Assembly: GCA_030141605.1 (NCBI GenBank)
Contig: JAQGDQ010000379.1
Span: forward strand, 161,673-225,672
Origin: Tubiluchus corallicola
Lineage: Eukaryota; Priapulida; Priapulimorpha; Priapulimorphida; Tubiluchidae
Length of the DNA stretch: 64,000 nt
Direction: 5' to 3'
In this document: piece after piece, positions 22,071 to 37,200 of the stretch
Position numbering within the stretch: the stretch's first letter is position 1
Layout of the letters: every line of letters starts with the position of its first letter
Program-made: the position numbers and the translations under genes
Notes under the pieces: model-generated
Seen by the model: only the letters and a program-made list of their open reading frames with translations
The model's database searches: none
Told to the model about the DNA's origin: nothing

Positions 22071-22232
22071 GTTTTCATCAATATTATTCGACAATTATTA
22101 GTACTTTTATCATTGTTCGTATATCGCACTGTAGGCGTTTCGCTTGTCCAGCGCTGTTACATTTCTGATGTTATGCGCTGTTAAACCATTAGTTTAACAG
22201 GTGTGTGTGTGCGTGCATGTGCGTGTGTGTGC

Positions 22233-25200
22233 CACCCAAAATTTGAATATGCTCTAACCTGAGCTTACAAAAAGCAACGCCTGCACTATAAGGCGAATTG
22301 GGCAGTGGACAATTTGAGATCTGCCTCTGCCTTCTCAGATTTTCGAGTTCCCACTGCCCTAATGCAAATGTGAGAGTTTCGTAAATGCTCTCGATAGATA
22401 ATTAAGTGTCTTTTGTGCTTTTATAAATGATGTATAGTCAATGTTCTGTGAAATCTGAGAATATCTGTCCCATTTTTAGAATGTTACTATTTTTAGAAAG
22501 CCTAGGTATAGTCTTGTTTGCTTTTTTGTGAAATCGAATGAAGTACTTATTTATTTTACTTTATTTCACCTTCACTAAAATGTGCATTAAAAATAAATTA
22601 TTAAACATGAATGTGGGGAGAGACGTAAAGAGATAAGTTGCTTACACACGCCTATCACAGACAAGCCATTATCAAATTTCAAAAACTTCAATCTGTATTG
22701 GAAAAGTTCAGAATTGCCTGCAGTAACCAATTAAAAATACACTATTTACTGAACTGTGTACGGAATTTCATACTTGAACAACACGGTTGGAGAAGAAAAA
22801 CCCAAAACCTTTTTTATTCGTTTTTCGAACATACATCTTGCGACCTTTGGGTACTTTTTGTCCTATCAGTGAGAGCTCTTGTAAAAAAAATTTTCGGGAT
22901 CTAAATCAACATCCCTACGCATTATTTCATAACACATGACCAGATCGTTTAGTAATTGTCTTTTCTCTAACGATCGTAAATGAAGGGTTTTGAGCCTTTC
23001 TAGATAGGTTTCCGACAATTATTACATCAATCGTTCATAAAGTTTTTAGCTCTTACATTTACTAATCCTATACGTATGAATAATTTTATAATTTTCTCTA
23101 TTGCATTGTATGGTATTATACTTTTTAATTTCTTATATTTGTATTTCATATGATCTTAGCTTAGCTACTGGAGTAAAATTTCAATTGAATTGAATTGAAT
23201 AGTTAAAATCTTTTTACTTTAGCATTGGCCAGCAATTCACTGAGATAGCTAAAAATGTTAGTGTTAGCGTAATCCATTATACGCCTTTTTCGACACACAG
23301 AAATACAGCTATTTTTAAGAACCTTACTGAACCCTTGTACAAAACAAAATAGAAAGTGCATAGGTAGCGCATAACGAAGCTGAGGGTAAGCCACCATGAT
23401 TTTGAAACAGAACGAGGAAGATACTGTACTCAAATACGCTTCTTCAGGAAAGACTATGCTATTACTGCAACAACTCCAGTAATGGTACTAAAATAGAAGA
23501 CAGATCTATATTTTATTTTTAATTGCTGTCTAATAGCACATGTACGAAAAGAAAATATACAGCCTGTCGTTCTGCAGTAATAACACTATTTCACTTTCGT
23601 GGCTGCTCAATTGCAATTATAGCACTGATCTCATCCTCTTTGGTGAATTCACTCTTAAAAACTTCAAATTAATAAATCAATCTCTGTGAAACAGCAAAAA
23701 GTACTGGCTGCTATATTCATGTCAGTGAAATGTAAATGAGCATTCATTGTAATTTTGTGAGTTGTCGTGGTCGCTATAATGTTATCTTTTTAACTAGTAG
23801 TTGCTGGCATTATCATCATTATGTAATTTATGTTGATAGTCAGTCTTTGCATCAGAGTAATGTAGTATAAACTTATGTAAATACTGTATCATCCTACAAT
23901 AAAATTTTGTTGTATTTTGTGAAGTTTATATTTTTCTTTAATTATAAATTGCATTTTCTATCTGTACTGCCAATTACCAAAGTGAAAAAGTACTAGTATA
24001 CCTGAAATGGTATTTCTGGAAATAAACTAAAATGAATTGATAAATACGCGGAAATTTTTGTAACTGAAGACTTCTGCCATTGGTTCACTATTTATTGTAA
24101 AAAAAAAGCGAAACTCGAAATTTGTGGCCAAGACTACTGGGTCCCTGGTTTTATAATAGTGGAGCTTAAAGATATAGCAGGTGTGTGTGAAGAAAAAATA
24201 TGTAGGCGAGTAAGATAAATAAGCTCTTATTTAGAGCTTATCGTATTTTTGCGTTTATTATCGATGCTTATTTTAAATTTCGTTGCCAATGCTCACAATA
24301 TAACTATAACTAAGGCACGGGAACGCTACGTGGGACGTTCGCGCTTGCGTGCACTCTCGTGTACTGCCTCACCTTGCATTGCATCACCTACTACTTTCGT
24401 GTGCATAGCAGTGGCATGTATCACCATGTCATGTGCCGCACTGCCATCTACACGTACTATCTAAGTATCTTGCTGTGTACCGTAGCGTATCATCTCACTA
24501 TATACTAGCTGGTCCACCTTGCCTTGCACACTTACTCTCTTACAGTACATAGTGAGGTGGTACCACATGCAGCGCCATTGTACATTGCGATGTCAAGCAA
24601 CGCGAATATCCCACTTGCAGTGCTCTGTTTAGTGCTTCCTAATATAACTGCCTAATACAATATAATTTTCCTTCTCTTCTTTAGAGTACCCACTCCATGA
24701 AATGTACTCTGAAAATTTACATTCGACTCTGGCACATTAACATTCTTACAGTAACAAGCTAATGAGTATAAGTTTTGCAAAAATAGTATTTAACACGGAC
24801 TAAAAACCCTTAAATGCTGACACATTTATATTAGGCAAATAAATAGCTAATTTGGCCTAATTACATGTGCTTGTCACAAAGCTCACAATACATTGTTAAC
24901 TAAGCTTTTTCTATTACACATATCATTATACATTTTATTTTAAAGTCTCTCTTGATTTCAATGGACTTCAATGTCTGTAGCCTCACTTACCTGCTTCATA
25001 TATTATCATTGCACAAATTACCTTGTGATTTTCTTAAACATATCTACTTTTTCTTAAATAAAGATATGTATTAAGTTCTTCTCATATTTTCTTGCCATTA
25101 AGACACCAGCAGCACTTATTAGTTCTTCTGAATATATAGCATGTTCACATAAAGTTGCTAAAACTTTAACATAGTCATTACTGCTGTCCTGATGGTCCTC

Positions 25201-25260
25201 ATAAGCTACCATCTGTCATTCTTGACTCTGTACCATTTTTTTACTTTATTTTTTTTCTAG
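22233..25260. other. Gene-free stretch left of the BRPF gene, presumed promoter and 5' untranslated region
   Basis: No coding exon found. A CpG-richer patch lies at about 24310-24620, and the acceptor TTTTTTTCTAG ending at 25260 implies at least one upstream untranslated exon, so the BRPF promoter is likely within this stretch (inference). TACGTGGGACGTTCGCGCTT at 24327-24346 matches, with two changes, the right terminal repeat of the element at 40792-40906. Confidence 0.5.
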
Positions 25261-28200
25261 AGTGAACAAGTGCTTACAAGCAATACCGTTGACAGCATCC
25301 GTACTTTACTGCTGAAGCAACGTTAGTGTCAATGTTATCGGGCAGTATGACACTTGATTTTGACATTCGTGTTTTTTGCCAGAATCTTAGAGCTACTAAA
25401 CCTCCATATGAGTGCCCTGTTCCGGGCTGTGGCCGTATTTACAAAAGCTATACTGGAATTCATTTTCATTTATATCACCACCCTGATTCAGACAGTCCGG
25501 GCTCATCTCCCGCAGGAAGAAAACCAGGCCGAGGTCGTGGACGGAAGAGCTTCCAGCATCATCGTCAGTCCAAACCGGACAACAATCCACCTTCTCCCCC
25601 TGCATTTTTTCAACCTAAGGCAAAAGAAGCGCTGACATTTGCCCAAGCACAGAAATTAGTTGAAATTGAGTTTGGTGGTCGAACTCACCGACTAAATGCA
25701 AGCGATCAGCTGGACATTGTTTTTCGAGATGCCATTGAACCTAACATAACAGAAGAGGAAGAAGATAAAAACAGAGACTTGGCAAAAACTCCTTCAAAAG
25801 TTACAGATCCTAAAAAGAAGGAAGCATCTGCAGCGGGTGTGACGAAAGTCCCAGAGGCTAGCTTTAGAATTCTGGATAATTATAAATTTAAGAAGGTTCC
25901 GCCTCTTCCAAAAAGTTACTATCGATTCAAAGAACGATCATTTGCAGAGCTGGATGATGAAGTAGAATATGATATGGATGAGGAGGTATTTAATAAATAT
26001 TATTGTTTGTGAACTTATATTTTGATTTTTGCCAAAACTTTCTTGACTAGTTTGCTTTAGTAAATTCGATTTTTACTTCAGATATGTTCGAAAAATTTCA
26101 TCTTTAATAGTTAAAAAAATTACAATTTCAAAACCATAAAAAAAGCTTTTATGTATACAGTAAGTCCTCATTTAATGACTAGGCATTTTGCAACATTTCA
26201 TTTTAATGACGCTAAAAATTTGACACCGGTTTCTCACTTAATGACGCATGTTTCATTTTAAGGACGATTTTTTTGCTTTGTTTTAAGATCTATAGTAACC
26301 AGTATCTACATGAAATTGTCTCTAGGCTTGGCTTTCACTATGCAATATTCAATGCTTACTGTGTAGCTAGTGTTTCAGTATTAATGAAAGAGAAACCACT
26401 AACTAGGCACGGGAAATAAAAGATAGGTAGCTTCAAGCAACGAGAAGTAAATTAATCAGTAAAAATATAAATAAAACTCATAAACCATTTAATTTATATC
26501 AATAAGTAGCATTGATTTTTGCCTCTGGAACGGATCTCATTTCTTTCTTTTCCATTACTTTCTATGGAAGTCTTGGTTTTGTTTAGCAACATTTCATTAA
26601 CGTCGCACTTTGCGGAATACATTGGTGTCATTAAGCGAGGACTTGCTGTATTTTCAAATTTAGGTAACCCTATAATTCATCCATTTTTAATTATCTGCTC
26701 TTTATAGGCCACATTTGAGCTTTGTGATGATTTTATACTAGTTATATGAAAATTTAGTTACTGTTTTATATCACCATGATTTTCTAATTTAGTGTTTTGT
26801 TTTTGCTAGGATTGTGCTTGGCTGGAGATAATCAATGAGGAAAGAAAAGGTGACGGCCAGTCCTTTGTTCCACAAGATATATTTGAGTATCTTATGGACA
26901 GATTGGAAAAGGAAAGCTTTTTCCAAAGCCAGTATTCAGGAGAGCACCATACTCCAGGTGTAGATGATGATGCTGTGTGCTGTATTTGCAATGATGGAGA
27001 ATGTCAGAATTCTAACGTGATTTTGTTTTGTGATATGTGCAATCTTGCCGTGCACCAGGAATGCTATGGTGTCCCTTATATACCAGAAGGACAGTGGTTG
27101 TGCCGCCGATGTTTGCAATCGCCATCCAAGGCAGTTGATTGCGTGTTGTGTCCTAATAAAGGCGGAGCATTTAAACAGACTGATGATAGTAGATGGGCGC
27201 ACGTTGTTTGCGCATTATGGGTACCCGAGGTTCAGTTTGCAAACACAGTGTTTCTAGAGCCAATTGATAGCATTGAAAATATTCCACCAGCTCGGTGGAA
27301 GCTCACGTGTTATATATGTAAGCAAAGAGGTGTTGGTGCATGCATACAGTGTCATAAGACTAACTGTTATACCGCTTTTCATGTAACGTGTGCTCAACAG
27401 GCCGACTTATTTATGAAAATGCAGCCCATTCGAGAAAGTGGACCAAATGGAACACAGTTTACTGTCAGAAAAACTGCCTTCTGCGATACTCATACACCTC
27501 TGAATGCTAATTTTGACGAGGATGATGATATTGGTGGTGAAGATAGTCGTTCTAATTTTATGACAAAAGAAATGAAGGAACGCAACCGGATGGAATTAAA
27601 AAAAGTTAGAAAAATACTTGCTGAAAAAAGAGTGGCTATTCCTGTTGTTTCTATACCAACTATATCACCTGAAACGTAAGCCTTGCATATTTATTCTTAT
27701 TTATAATGAATTGTACTTAATATAGCTCAAATGTATTCCAATTTGAAGTTGAAAAACATTACGTTTAGACTGTAATGCGCATAATGCAAGGATGAATGCT
27801 GCGTTTAATACTCTAGTATTCTTGGTCAAATGTACACAAGCCCACTTGAGTACTGCCATAAATACAGACACCCTGTAGTATTGATATATCTTAAAGCAAA
27901 ATCTGTGAATATAACTCAAGTTTTATAATATTGTAGGCCTATTTGATATCAAAATAGATTACAAAATAGATTAAAATTTTACAGACACATCTTTTAAATA
28001 CCTTCAAAATTTTCACTTGAGAAGAGTAAAGGGTCCAGTAATTTTCTGCGCTTGTGTTGCAATGTGAGTGGCTGAACACTTTTCTATAGTATTGATTGGA
28101 TATTATCAAAAATTTGAACAGTGTCAAAATTGTTTTTTGACGAAATTCTAGCATTGGTGAGCTCCAGCAAACTTTTAGAGGAACAATTTGCATAGGAAGA

Positions 28201-31200
28201 ACTAAAATTAGCTTCTAAAAACTTTACTATGGTGTGTTGGATTATGGCTCCCGCATAGGTAATTTGCACTTGAGTAAACAGAAGTATCTGAGTACTCGAG
28301 TAAGTCCATTTCACCATTAGTAGTAGATGTATTTATTTCTGTGCTATAGGTAGGTAAATACGTAACTAACTAAAATGAAGGCTGTGTGTGAGACCTTTGA
28401 TTGATGTGTGTATGAAAAACAAAACGATAAATGTTTATTGGACAAACTATGATTTGTAATTTGTGCTTTTATATTATCACCATTAACATATTTTGGTTAG
28501 GTTGATCAAGATAGCACACAAGATCACCATTACTAAGAAGGTACCATTCTTAGCTAGACTCAAAGGATATTGGACTCTGAAGCGACAATCACGGAATGGA
28601 GTGCCACTGATTAGACGGTTACATACCTCAACTTGTCATCAACCTAGACGTGATTCACCAGGCTCCACTCAAATCACACCCAAACCAAATTACACCTTGC
28701 AAAAGTCTCCCCTTATTACTCCCAAATCACCAGAGCCTGCACAGAAATCTCCTGTAATATCACCGGAATCGTTGAAGGCTGTGTCCCCATGTTCGGTATC
28801 TCCAGGGCGGTCTCAGATGCCAAAGTTGTCACCTCAACCACAGAGAACTGCAAAGGCTTTCATAGAACCGCGGAACCTCTTTTCAAGTGTTGGTTTGGTA
28901 AGATATACAGTATAACATGCATATCCATGTTTTCCTCCTAATTTCAACAGCTTAGTTATCTTTAAGAGATCTGAAAAAGGATCTAAGCAGTCACATAGTA
29001 TGACAAACTGAGCGAATTAACGTATTCACTTTCAGCGATTAGATATAGTATTGTACATCATACATGCATTTTGTTTGCATAGTTTTTAGCAACAAACTTT
29101 TTCTTACTTATTAGATTTTTAGACATATTTACTTACCCATATGCTATAGTACAAAGCAATACATATGAACCACTGAGCCATTTTTTTAAATGCGCCATCA
29201 TGAATTATAGTATTCTGTCGTGTTTATCTTCCCTTTAGAATGCTAAAGTCTATCACTGAAAGTCATTTTACATGTATTATGCTTTAAGTGCTAATTAGAT
29301 AAAAGAGTAATAGAATTTACTTTAGTTCTGTGTTCACATTTGAATAAAGTTGCACTTTAGAACATATGTATATGTTTTGACTTTTGTCATCCTTATGTTT
29401 TATAAATATGTGCCTTCTGATTCTTATTTATACTTGATTTATGCTTTATTTTATACTTGATATTTAGCCCCAACTGTTGACTGATAAGCAGTTGAAATCT
29501 AGTGATGAAAAAGGCAGGAGGAGTGAAAACGAACAGATTGTTAAGAATTATGAAGAGGAGCACCTTAAAGATTGGAGAGATCTTCGGAAGAACCTGGAAC
29601 AAGCAAGATTACTTGTGGAACTTGTTAGAAAAAGAGAGAAGTTGAAGCGAGAAGAGGTAATTATGCAACAGCTGATTCTAAAGCTAAACTAAAAACAGTA
29701 GAAATGTATGAAAAGTATGTAGATGTATGTAAATGTGTGTAGATCAGTCTTTTGCTGCATTATATTAAATGTACATTGTAATAGCAGGCTGATTTTTTTC
29801 GAAATTCCATTGTTCTTTACATTTTACACTGCTTATTAAAGTGAAACATTTTTATTGATATTCTGTATTTAAAAACGTAAACTGGTGTATGAGAGAGGGT
29901 GTTAATAAATAAGTTTTGAAGTTTACAATGTTAGATACAACTATTACAAAATTATTGCAGCCTTGATTACATCGTTTTTAAGTTTAAAATATTTCCATGC
30001 AGGTAAAGACGCACCAGCAAATAGTTGATGCAAAACTTGTGCCATTCAACACATTTTTACATCAAGTTCTTAACTTGCTGCAAGAAAAAGACACTGGAAA
30101 TATATTTTCAGAACCCGTAGATGTTGCTGATGTAAGTACATTTTACTTTTCTAGAGGTTGCCCCTGCCTTACCGTAACCGTAACTTTTTATTTGCTATCT
30201 AAATTGACATTGATTTAACAAAGTAAACATCCTTCACCAAAAGAACTCTCAGCAAGTACCAAGTGTCCATTTCATATTGTGTATGTTTTGGATGCTCCCA
30301 AACCACCTACCCAATTTACTGATGATAGGAAAAGTTTGCTCTGCTGATTCATAGGCTTTAGTAGCCTAACTTTTACTATTTTTGAAGGTCATGATGTCCC
30401 CTTGTTAAGCACTTTATGACAAAGACAAGATCTATTTACTGTCGCTTATTTGACAGACAGCATTAGCACTAACGGCTATTCAACGACTTACAACAATACA
30501 GGTAAGGTAAAGACCCAACGCACAAACAATGAATAACATGTAGGGTATACCCGCCTGACGTTGGTAGCCGCTAGTCTCGAATGCAAGACTTTGTTTTTGC
30601 AGTCCAAAATCTAAACCATTTGGCCACTCAACCCAGAACAATTATGAAGGCAGCTTAATCAGGCCTGCACTGTTATTCCAGAGCAACTCAAGTAAAATTG
30701 TTGTCAGACTTTCACCTATCATTAGCAAGTGGTTGAAGATAGGACGTTTAGGATGTACATCAAAAAAGTGCTGGTATAACAGTGTAAGCCAAATGAAATC
30801 ATATTCTTTTTTCACAAAAAGTGATGTGTGATTATTGTAAGAATTGCATTTTATAAAAAAACCTGACGTGCTTATTCTGAAAATAACATTACAAATGTGA
30901 ATTTACGGTATAAATTTCATAGGTGCCAGACTATTACAACTTTATCAAACATCCCATGGACTTTTCCAAGATGAGGCGGAAGATAGATGACCATCAGTAC
31001 CAAAGTTTAGATGAATTTGAGAAAGATTTTGAGTTGATTGTTTACAATTGCATGTCTTACAATGCCAAGGATACAGTGTTCTACAGAGCTGCTTTACGTC
31101 TGAGAGATCAAGTGAGGAATTCTTCTTATACACATAGTAGATATTAGTGTTGATGCAACAATATATATTTACAGAGCAAGAAACAGAATAATTTTGGGTT

Positions 31201-34200
31201 AGGTTTTAAGTACCCAAAATTGGTTTTGTACCACGGTTTGGGATTTTGTACCTCTGGCTCTTGCTTGCATATCAGACTTTCTTAAACTATATACTTCCCT
31301 TACAGAGCATTAAGATCTAACTCAAACGGAAATAATATTGAAGTATCACGTACCAGGCTTGTCACAAGGGTGCTAAATAGTTCGGTTCTGCTGCCTTTAA
31401 ACTGTGGAATTGTTTGCTGCTGCAATTTCACCTGATTCAAGTTGCTTGATAATTTTTAAAAAATCTGAAAACTTACTGAATTAACGAAGCCTTCTGTAAT
31501 TGAGATAATCTTGCATTTTCTACGATTATGTATGTTTTATGGCATTGCTTTTATTTTTTTTACTAAATTTTCCGTGTTTTTATTATTTTAATTTTTGGCA
31601 TATTCAATGTACCTTTAATCAGTCAATATGCCATGGCCCTATATATCTTATGAATTAATTTTTTAGTAATTTTGATGATCATTTACTTGCAGTTGATCAA
31701 CACGTAAAATGTATTAAAAGTATTCAATAAATTATTATTTGTGCTAAAACCTTTCCGAATGAAGATTATGTTCATTTACCAAGCAAATTTTCTGTTAGTT
31801 TTAAGTTTAGCTTCACGAAAAGGTAATTTATTAAAGGTGTAATGTTAACAAAGCAAAGTTTTTGTACTACAAGTCTTTTACTTTCCAGTATTTGTTGTAT
31901 ACAAGTATTTTCATACTAAGCAGGGTGGACATACATTGAGACAGTGCAAACGGGCAGCTGACATGACTGGATATGACACCATGGGGGGAATACACCTGAA
32001 GGAGGCACCCCGCTCACATGATAGTGCATCTCACGAGAAAGAAGAATTTGAAATTATGTCTGAGGAAGAAAGGGAGCAAATGTCTTTAAAGGAGCAACTT
32101 GAATACTTTTTCCGTATGATGAATAAAGCCGAGTCAATTAAGCGTGGAGGTAAATATTTATTAGGAATAATGTTAAATTATGTAGGAGAGCTGAAAAAGT
32201 CTCGCTCTAAACTTTCAACACCTTTGAGGCCAAAGTGAATTCTATAAACATGCAAAAAAAGAAATTATTCGATCAGTTATTCATATGTAAACCTCAGGAA
32301 AAAAGAACAAAGTCCTGCTAGGATTGTTATGTGAGTAAGAAATCAATTTTCAATTTTTTATTAAGTTTTTTGTAAAAATTCTAGCTGCTCGTTCAAAATG
32401 GATGAAGCGTCTAAAGAAAGAAGTAAAGGTGGTGAGAAGAAAAATAGCAATAGCGCAACGGGAGAAACTGCATCCCGCCAGCTCAGGTAATTTTTTGCTA
32501 CTTCTCTCAAAATCTAAATAAATTTTCAGTTACTTAGTAGTTTTAATCTGTTACGTTTCAAAGTGCAAGTGCTTTAAAACTGCAGTGTTAAGTTATAGGA
32601 AAAAATGGCATTAATGTAAAATGTAATGTTTCTGAGCTTTCAGCAGTGCTGGTTAGATTTTATGTCAAGAAAAAAATGGTTTCCTGCACTAAATTTCAAC
32701 CGGCAATACTAAGTTATAATTTTTTGTCAGTCTAACAAGCTCAGTGCTAATAAGATAAGATAAAAATTATTCTGCCTTGCTGTAATCTTTCATCTCATTT
32801 TCATTTGGTTCAACATTAAAATATACATTACTATAAACAGAGGAAACAACAACATGTACACATGAACAATCTTAATCGTAAAGTGAATGAAATAGTCACC
32901 TTTTGTGCATAAGGTACATCATCACACCAAATTAAAATTTCACCTGTAGCAGCACCATTAATTGATTATCTTACTGTAGAGTAATAGACGTATGTTTGAA
33001 TTATTAAAATGGGAAACAAACACAAAGCTTAAAATCAGATGATACATGAGAGTCTAGGAAACTGATCGTATAGTAAGAAATTAAATTGTGCTAACTGCAC
33101 TTGGAATGAAAGAATTCAGAAATCTATTAGTGTTACAAATAAGGCTTATACCTGCTATTTTTCAGTTTTTCAAAATTTGATGCAAGAGGGTCGAATGGGA
33201 TTCTGTTCCCATAAAATGCTGTGAAATTTACCCGATTTTTCAGATGAGAGTGATGAGGAAACTTCCCAAGACACTGTGAAGAGACATCATCCCCGGAAAA
33301 ATGCATCGAAACTCAAAAGTTCGCATTTGTCTACTGATGGTTCTGTTACATATTCAACAGTCACCACAGTGGCTGCTGGAGAAAAAAATGATGAAGAACC
33401 AATAGCAAAGGATGTGCCAGAAAAAAGAAAAAGAGGTTGGCCAAAAGGAAAGCCAAGAGGGAAAAGGCTTAATAAAGATGTCAGTTCTTTGGTCAAAAGC
33501 AACAAATCGGAACCAAGTAACCCAGTTTAATTTAGTAGTTTGCATATCATTTAGTCATTAAGCAAATCAAGTTTGTGTCATGATTTATTTGAATAATTGT
33601 ACGGCAAAGAATATGTTAACAAAAATGTAACTACATACAATGAATATTTACCTATATATATAGAATATTGCACTTTGTCCCATTTTAGTCTGGACAAATT
33701 TCTGTACTGTACTCAGTTATTCATATCTTTCCAAGCACTGATAGTCATGAATTTTATTCACGAAATGTATCTCATTTCTAACAGCTTTTATAATTATATG
33801 ATACGTAAATGAACAATTAGTTTTAGTAATTTTGAACTTTTAGGTGAAACTGAGAAAAAAAGTCACATGCCAGCACCCTCTACACCTTCTCATGTTAGCA
33901 GCAGTGGAGAAGGTACAGCACCTCCAACTCCATCGTCTTCTCCTGTAGTGGCATCACCTTCTGGTGTCAGTAGACGAACAGCAGTTTTGTTTGGCAAAAC
34001 GTCCGGAGCAAGAAAAGTGCTTCATCTTGGGCCGAATCGACGTCCTGGTCGTCCAAGGTACTTCAGAGAGTAAAATTATTATTTATTTATTTATTTATTA
34101 TTTATTAGACACAAAAATAAATATATACATTTTGTATGTGAGTAAAAGTAAACAGTTCATTATATGTTCATGATCTATATGAAGATTGTGTCTACCACTG

Positions 34201-37200
34201 TGTATGTGTGCCATGGGTGGCAGCAAGGAACTAAATCCTCAAACACATCAGAGTGTCATCCATCCAGTTGTAGGACGATCGTTGAAATCTAAAGATTCTT
34301 ATTGTAGCCCTGTAATTATTGATACGTTGTTGTCAGGTTGTTTAACTTATTTTTATTCAGGCTCAAAAGTAATGTTACTGATCTCACAATGGAGACTACA
34401 TCACACACCACTCACTCAACAGAAACATCTGCTGTCTCCCCAAAGTCATCGGCCACCACTTCAGCTGTTTCTCCCAAACACACAACACCAAAGTTGCCAC
34501 ACGAGCCAATTTCTCCAAAACCACCAAAGTCACCAAAAGGAGATAAATTGTTGGTACCAAAGCAATCGTCTGCACCCCGCTCACCAGGCAAACGGAAGCA
34601 ACATTCTGGCAGTGCAGAGGAAATGCCAGCTGCCAAGAAATTAGCATTTGACAAAACAGTTTCTCCAATTGCTGCACAGAAGGAAAGCTTTCAGGTTTGT
34701 ACTTTCTAACTAGAATTGTTAAGAATACTCTTACGAACACATTTGTAAATTAACAAGAGTAGCTATAACCTTTCTTATTTTCACAGACCCGTTTCATTGG
34801 CATACTGTGTATTTTGTCTAGCGGTACGAGGTTTGCTAAGTACAAAATTCAGCTGAGCCAACCATACAAACAATTTGCGTTGGTGAATCAGAGCCTTACT
34901 AGGTCATGTTTTGCGTAGCAACTTTTAGACATAACAATAACTTCAACAGTTTAACAACTAATAAAATTCGTTAGTAGCCTACTTAACGTGTTAAAAAGAA
35001 AAGTTAATTATATGAGAAAGGGTGGCCAAGGACCATACAGTCCTCTAGGTCACCCACCCCCATTTTTAAATATTTAATACCTTTCGTACATGGCTGGATT
35101 AGAGCTCATTTATAATACAGTATAAGTAGATGTTGATTCATACATCATCTTTTTTATGAGGCAAAAGTAATTTAATCGTGCTAGACATTGTAATGTGGTG
35201 ACAATAAAGTGGCACTTTTCTAGTTTGTAATGACATTCAGTCATTTTTTAAACTCCAATATCTGGCATCACCACTTTCCTAGTGCAGTTGTCTGTAATCT
35301 TGCATAAAATTCCATTCACCCTGTTTGGCCCCATCTGTTTTATATTTGCTGGCTAAAACACTTTTTCATTCAAATTACTCCATCATAATTTAGTAATGTC
35401 CGCAATTCTGTTATTGAAATCATTTTCACATTTTGATATGCATACCCTTGTGTCTTTTGTCAATCAGTATTTCTCATTTAAGCGTAATAATCAGTAACAC
35501 TTTTTGTCATTTATGTAATAGCTATTATCTCTATATTTTTTATGTCTAAATGAATAATTATGTTTATAATGAATATATTAAAAAAACTGATTGCTGTTCA
35601 TGCTAAAACAGGCATACAGGGTTAACAGTGAGCTAGCTGAGAGTGCTTCAGAATCAGATGTCGGCTCAGATAGCAGTTCTACTGCTGACTCTTCCTCAAG
35701 TCTCTCCTCGGATGAATCAAATTCTGAGGGTAATACAAGTGATTCCGACTCACTTTGTAGTGGTGCTGCTAAAGGTACACGCTTGCTGCCATCTAGTGTC
35801 GACATCATAATTCATTCCTAGTACTTTTGTGTAGCTATGAATATTTTTTCTGCTGTCAATGATCTAACAGCATTCAGAAATCACATATTATAGCTGCCTG
35901 GCTAAGACTAACATATTATGCTTAACACAGTAAGAAGAAATGTGCGACACTAGATTCATTAACTGCTGCTTTTATTGTTTTAATTTCAAAAAAAGTCCAG
36001 CATTTTTTACTCCAGTTTTAACATGTTCGTCTTTAACTGTAATTATTATATTATTTGTTACTTTTCCTGATTTGATAGCTTTAAAATGCAAAAAGTATTA
36101 AATGTTATTTGTGTTGCAGCAAAGGTAGTAATATGACTGGCTATCATTAGCATCTTACTGCCGAAATGCCGCGTTTTGTTGTATTGACAGTTGGAATATC
36201 GGTATTTGTTGCAAATTCACAATAGGTTATTTTTCAATGTTTGGGTTTCAGGGTTGTTACAAACAACAAATCAAATTTATGTAAGTGTCAAATTTATCAG
36301 GACTGAACAGAAAAAGCTTGCAGGCTGCAGAAATGCTGGGTTTTTCATCTGTGCATAGTAACCCAATGCATGCTAAAAAATTTTGCTCTCTTTTGTGGTT
36401 TGGTGTCAAGAGCTGTATTGATGCTGTACAAAATAAATTGCCTGATATAATTGCACATCCCTGTTACACTATTTACCATACTTGTACATAATTTTTTGCA
36501 AAGCATGTTAGTTTTATTTTTATTAAAAGTGTTAAAGCCACTTGTTTGCAATGCTCAAAAGCTAAATTTATATCAGTATCTTTACATTGTTTGTTCTATG
36601 TTTTTGTAGCGTTAGTACTATGCTGATAGTGACAGTACTAGGAGTGAGCTAGTGCAATTTTTTACAATACTGTTTGCTTGTGTTAAAGTGTTAGTAAAAT
36701 AAATTTATAATAAATTTGTTCAATTTTCCCATAAATTATCTGTTAGCTTTTTGTGATTCCTGATTTTACTGGTTATTCTGAACACTTGATTCAGTTTTGA
36801 AAGCAATATCACTACCTCCAGCTAAAGAATATTGAATTTTATTGTAAAATTTTTTAAAAACTTAAAGATTACTTACAAAATCTTATAACAATAGTAGGTG
36901 ACTGTAATTACGGTTATATTACATAAATTTATTGTCTCTTGACTTGTTTGATGCAGGTGGCAGCAGGAAACGACGGTCACATGACACAGACGGAACGGCA
37001 GCATTAGAGCCACTGGATCTTGTATGGGCAAAATGTAGAGGCTATCCGTGGTACCCGGCTTTGGTTAGTTTATTGTTACCACTTAGCCAATATTTTTCAG
37101 CCTAGCATTAGCAAACTGTAGCCAATTTACTTCGTATTTGGGCAGCATAAAAGTTTACCTGTTTATGGTGTTAATACTTGAATTATTTTAATCTAGATTA

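Noticed and set aside
21725-22184. Several overlapping Val/Leu- and Thr/Asn-rich open frames
   Set aside because: All follow from the GTT/GTC trinucleotide repeat.
30525-30640. Functional tRNA gene
   Set aside because: Box-like motifs are present but stems do not close and the anticodon region is abnormal.
34396-34740. Minus-strand frame of 114 codons
   Set aside because: Antisense of a proline/serine-rich BRPF exon.
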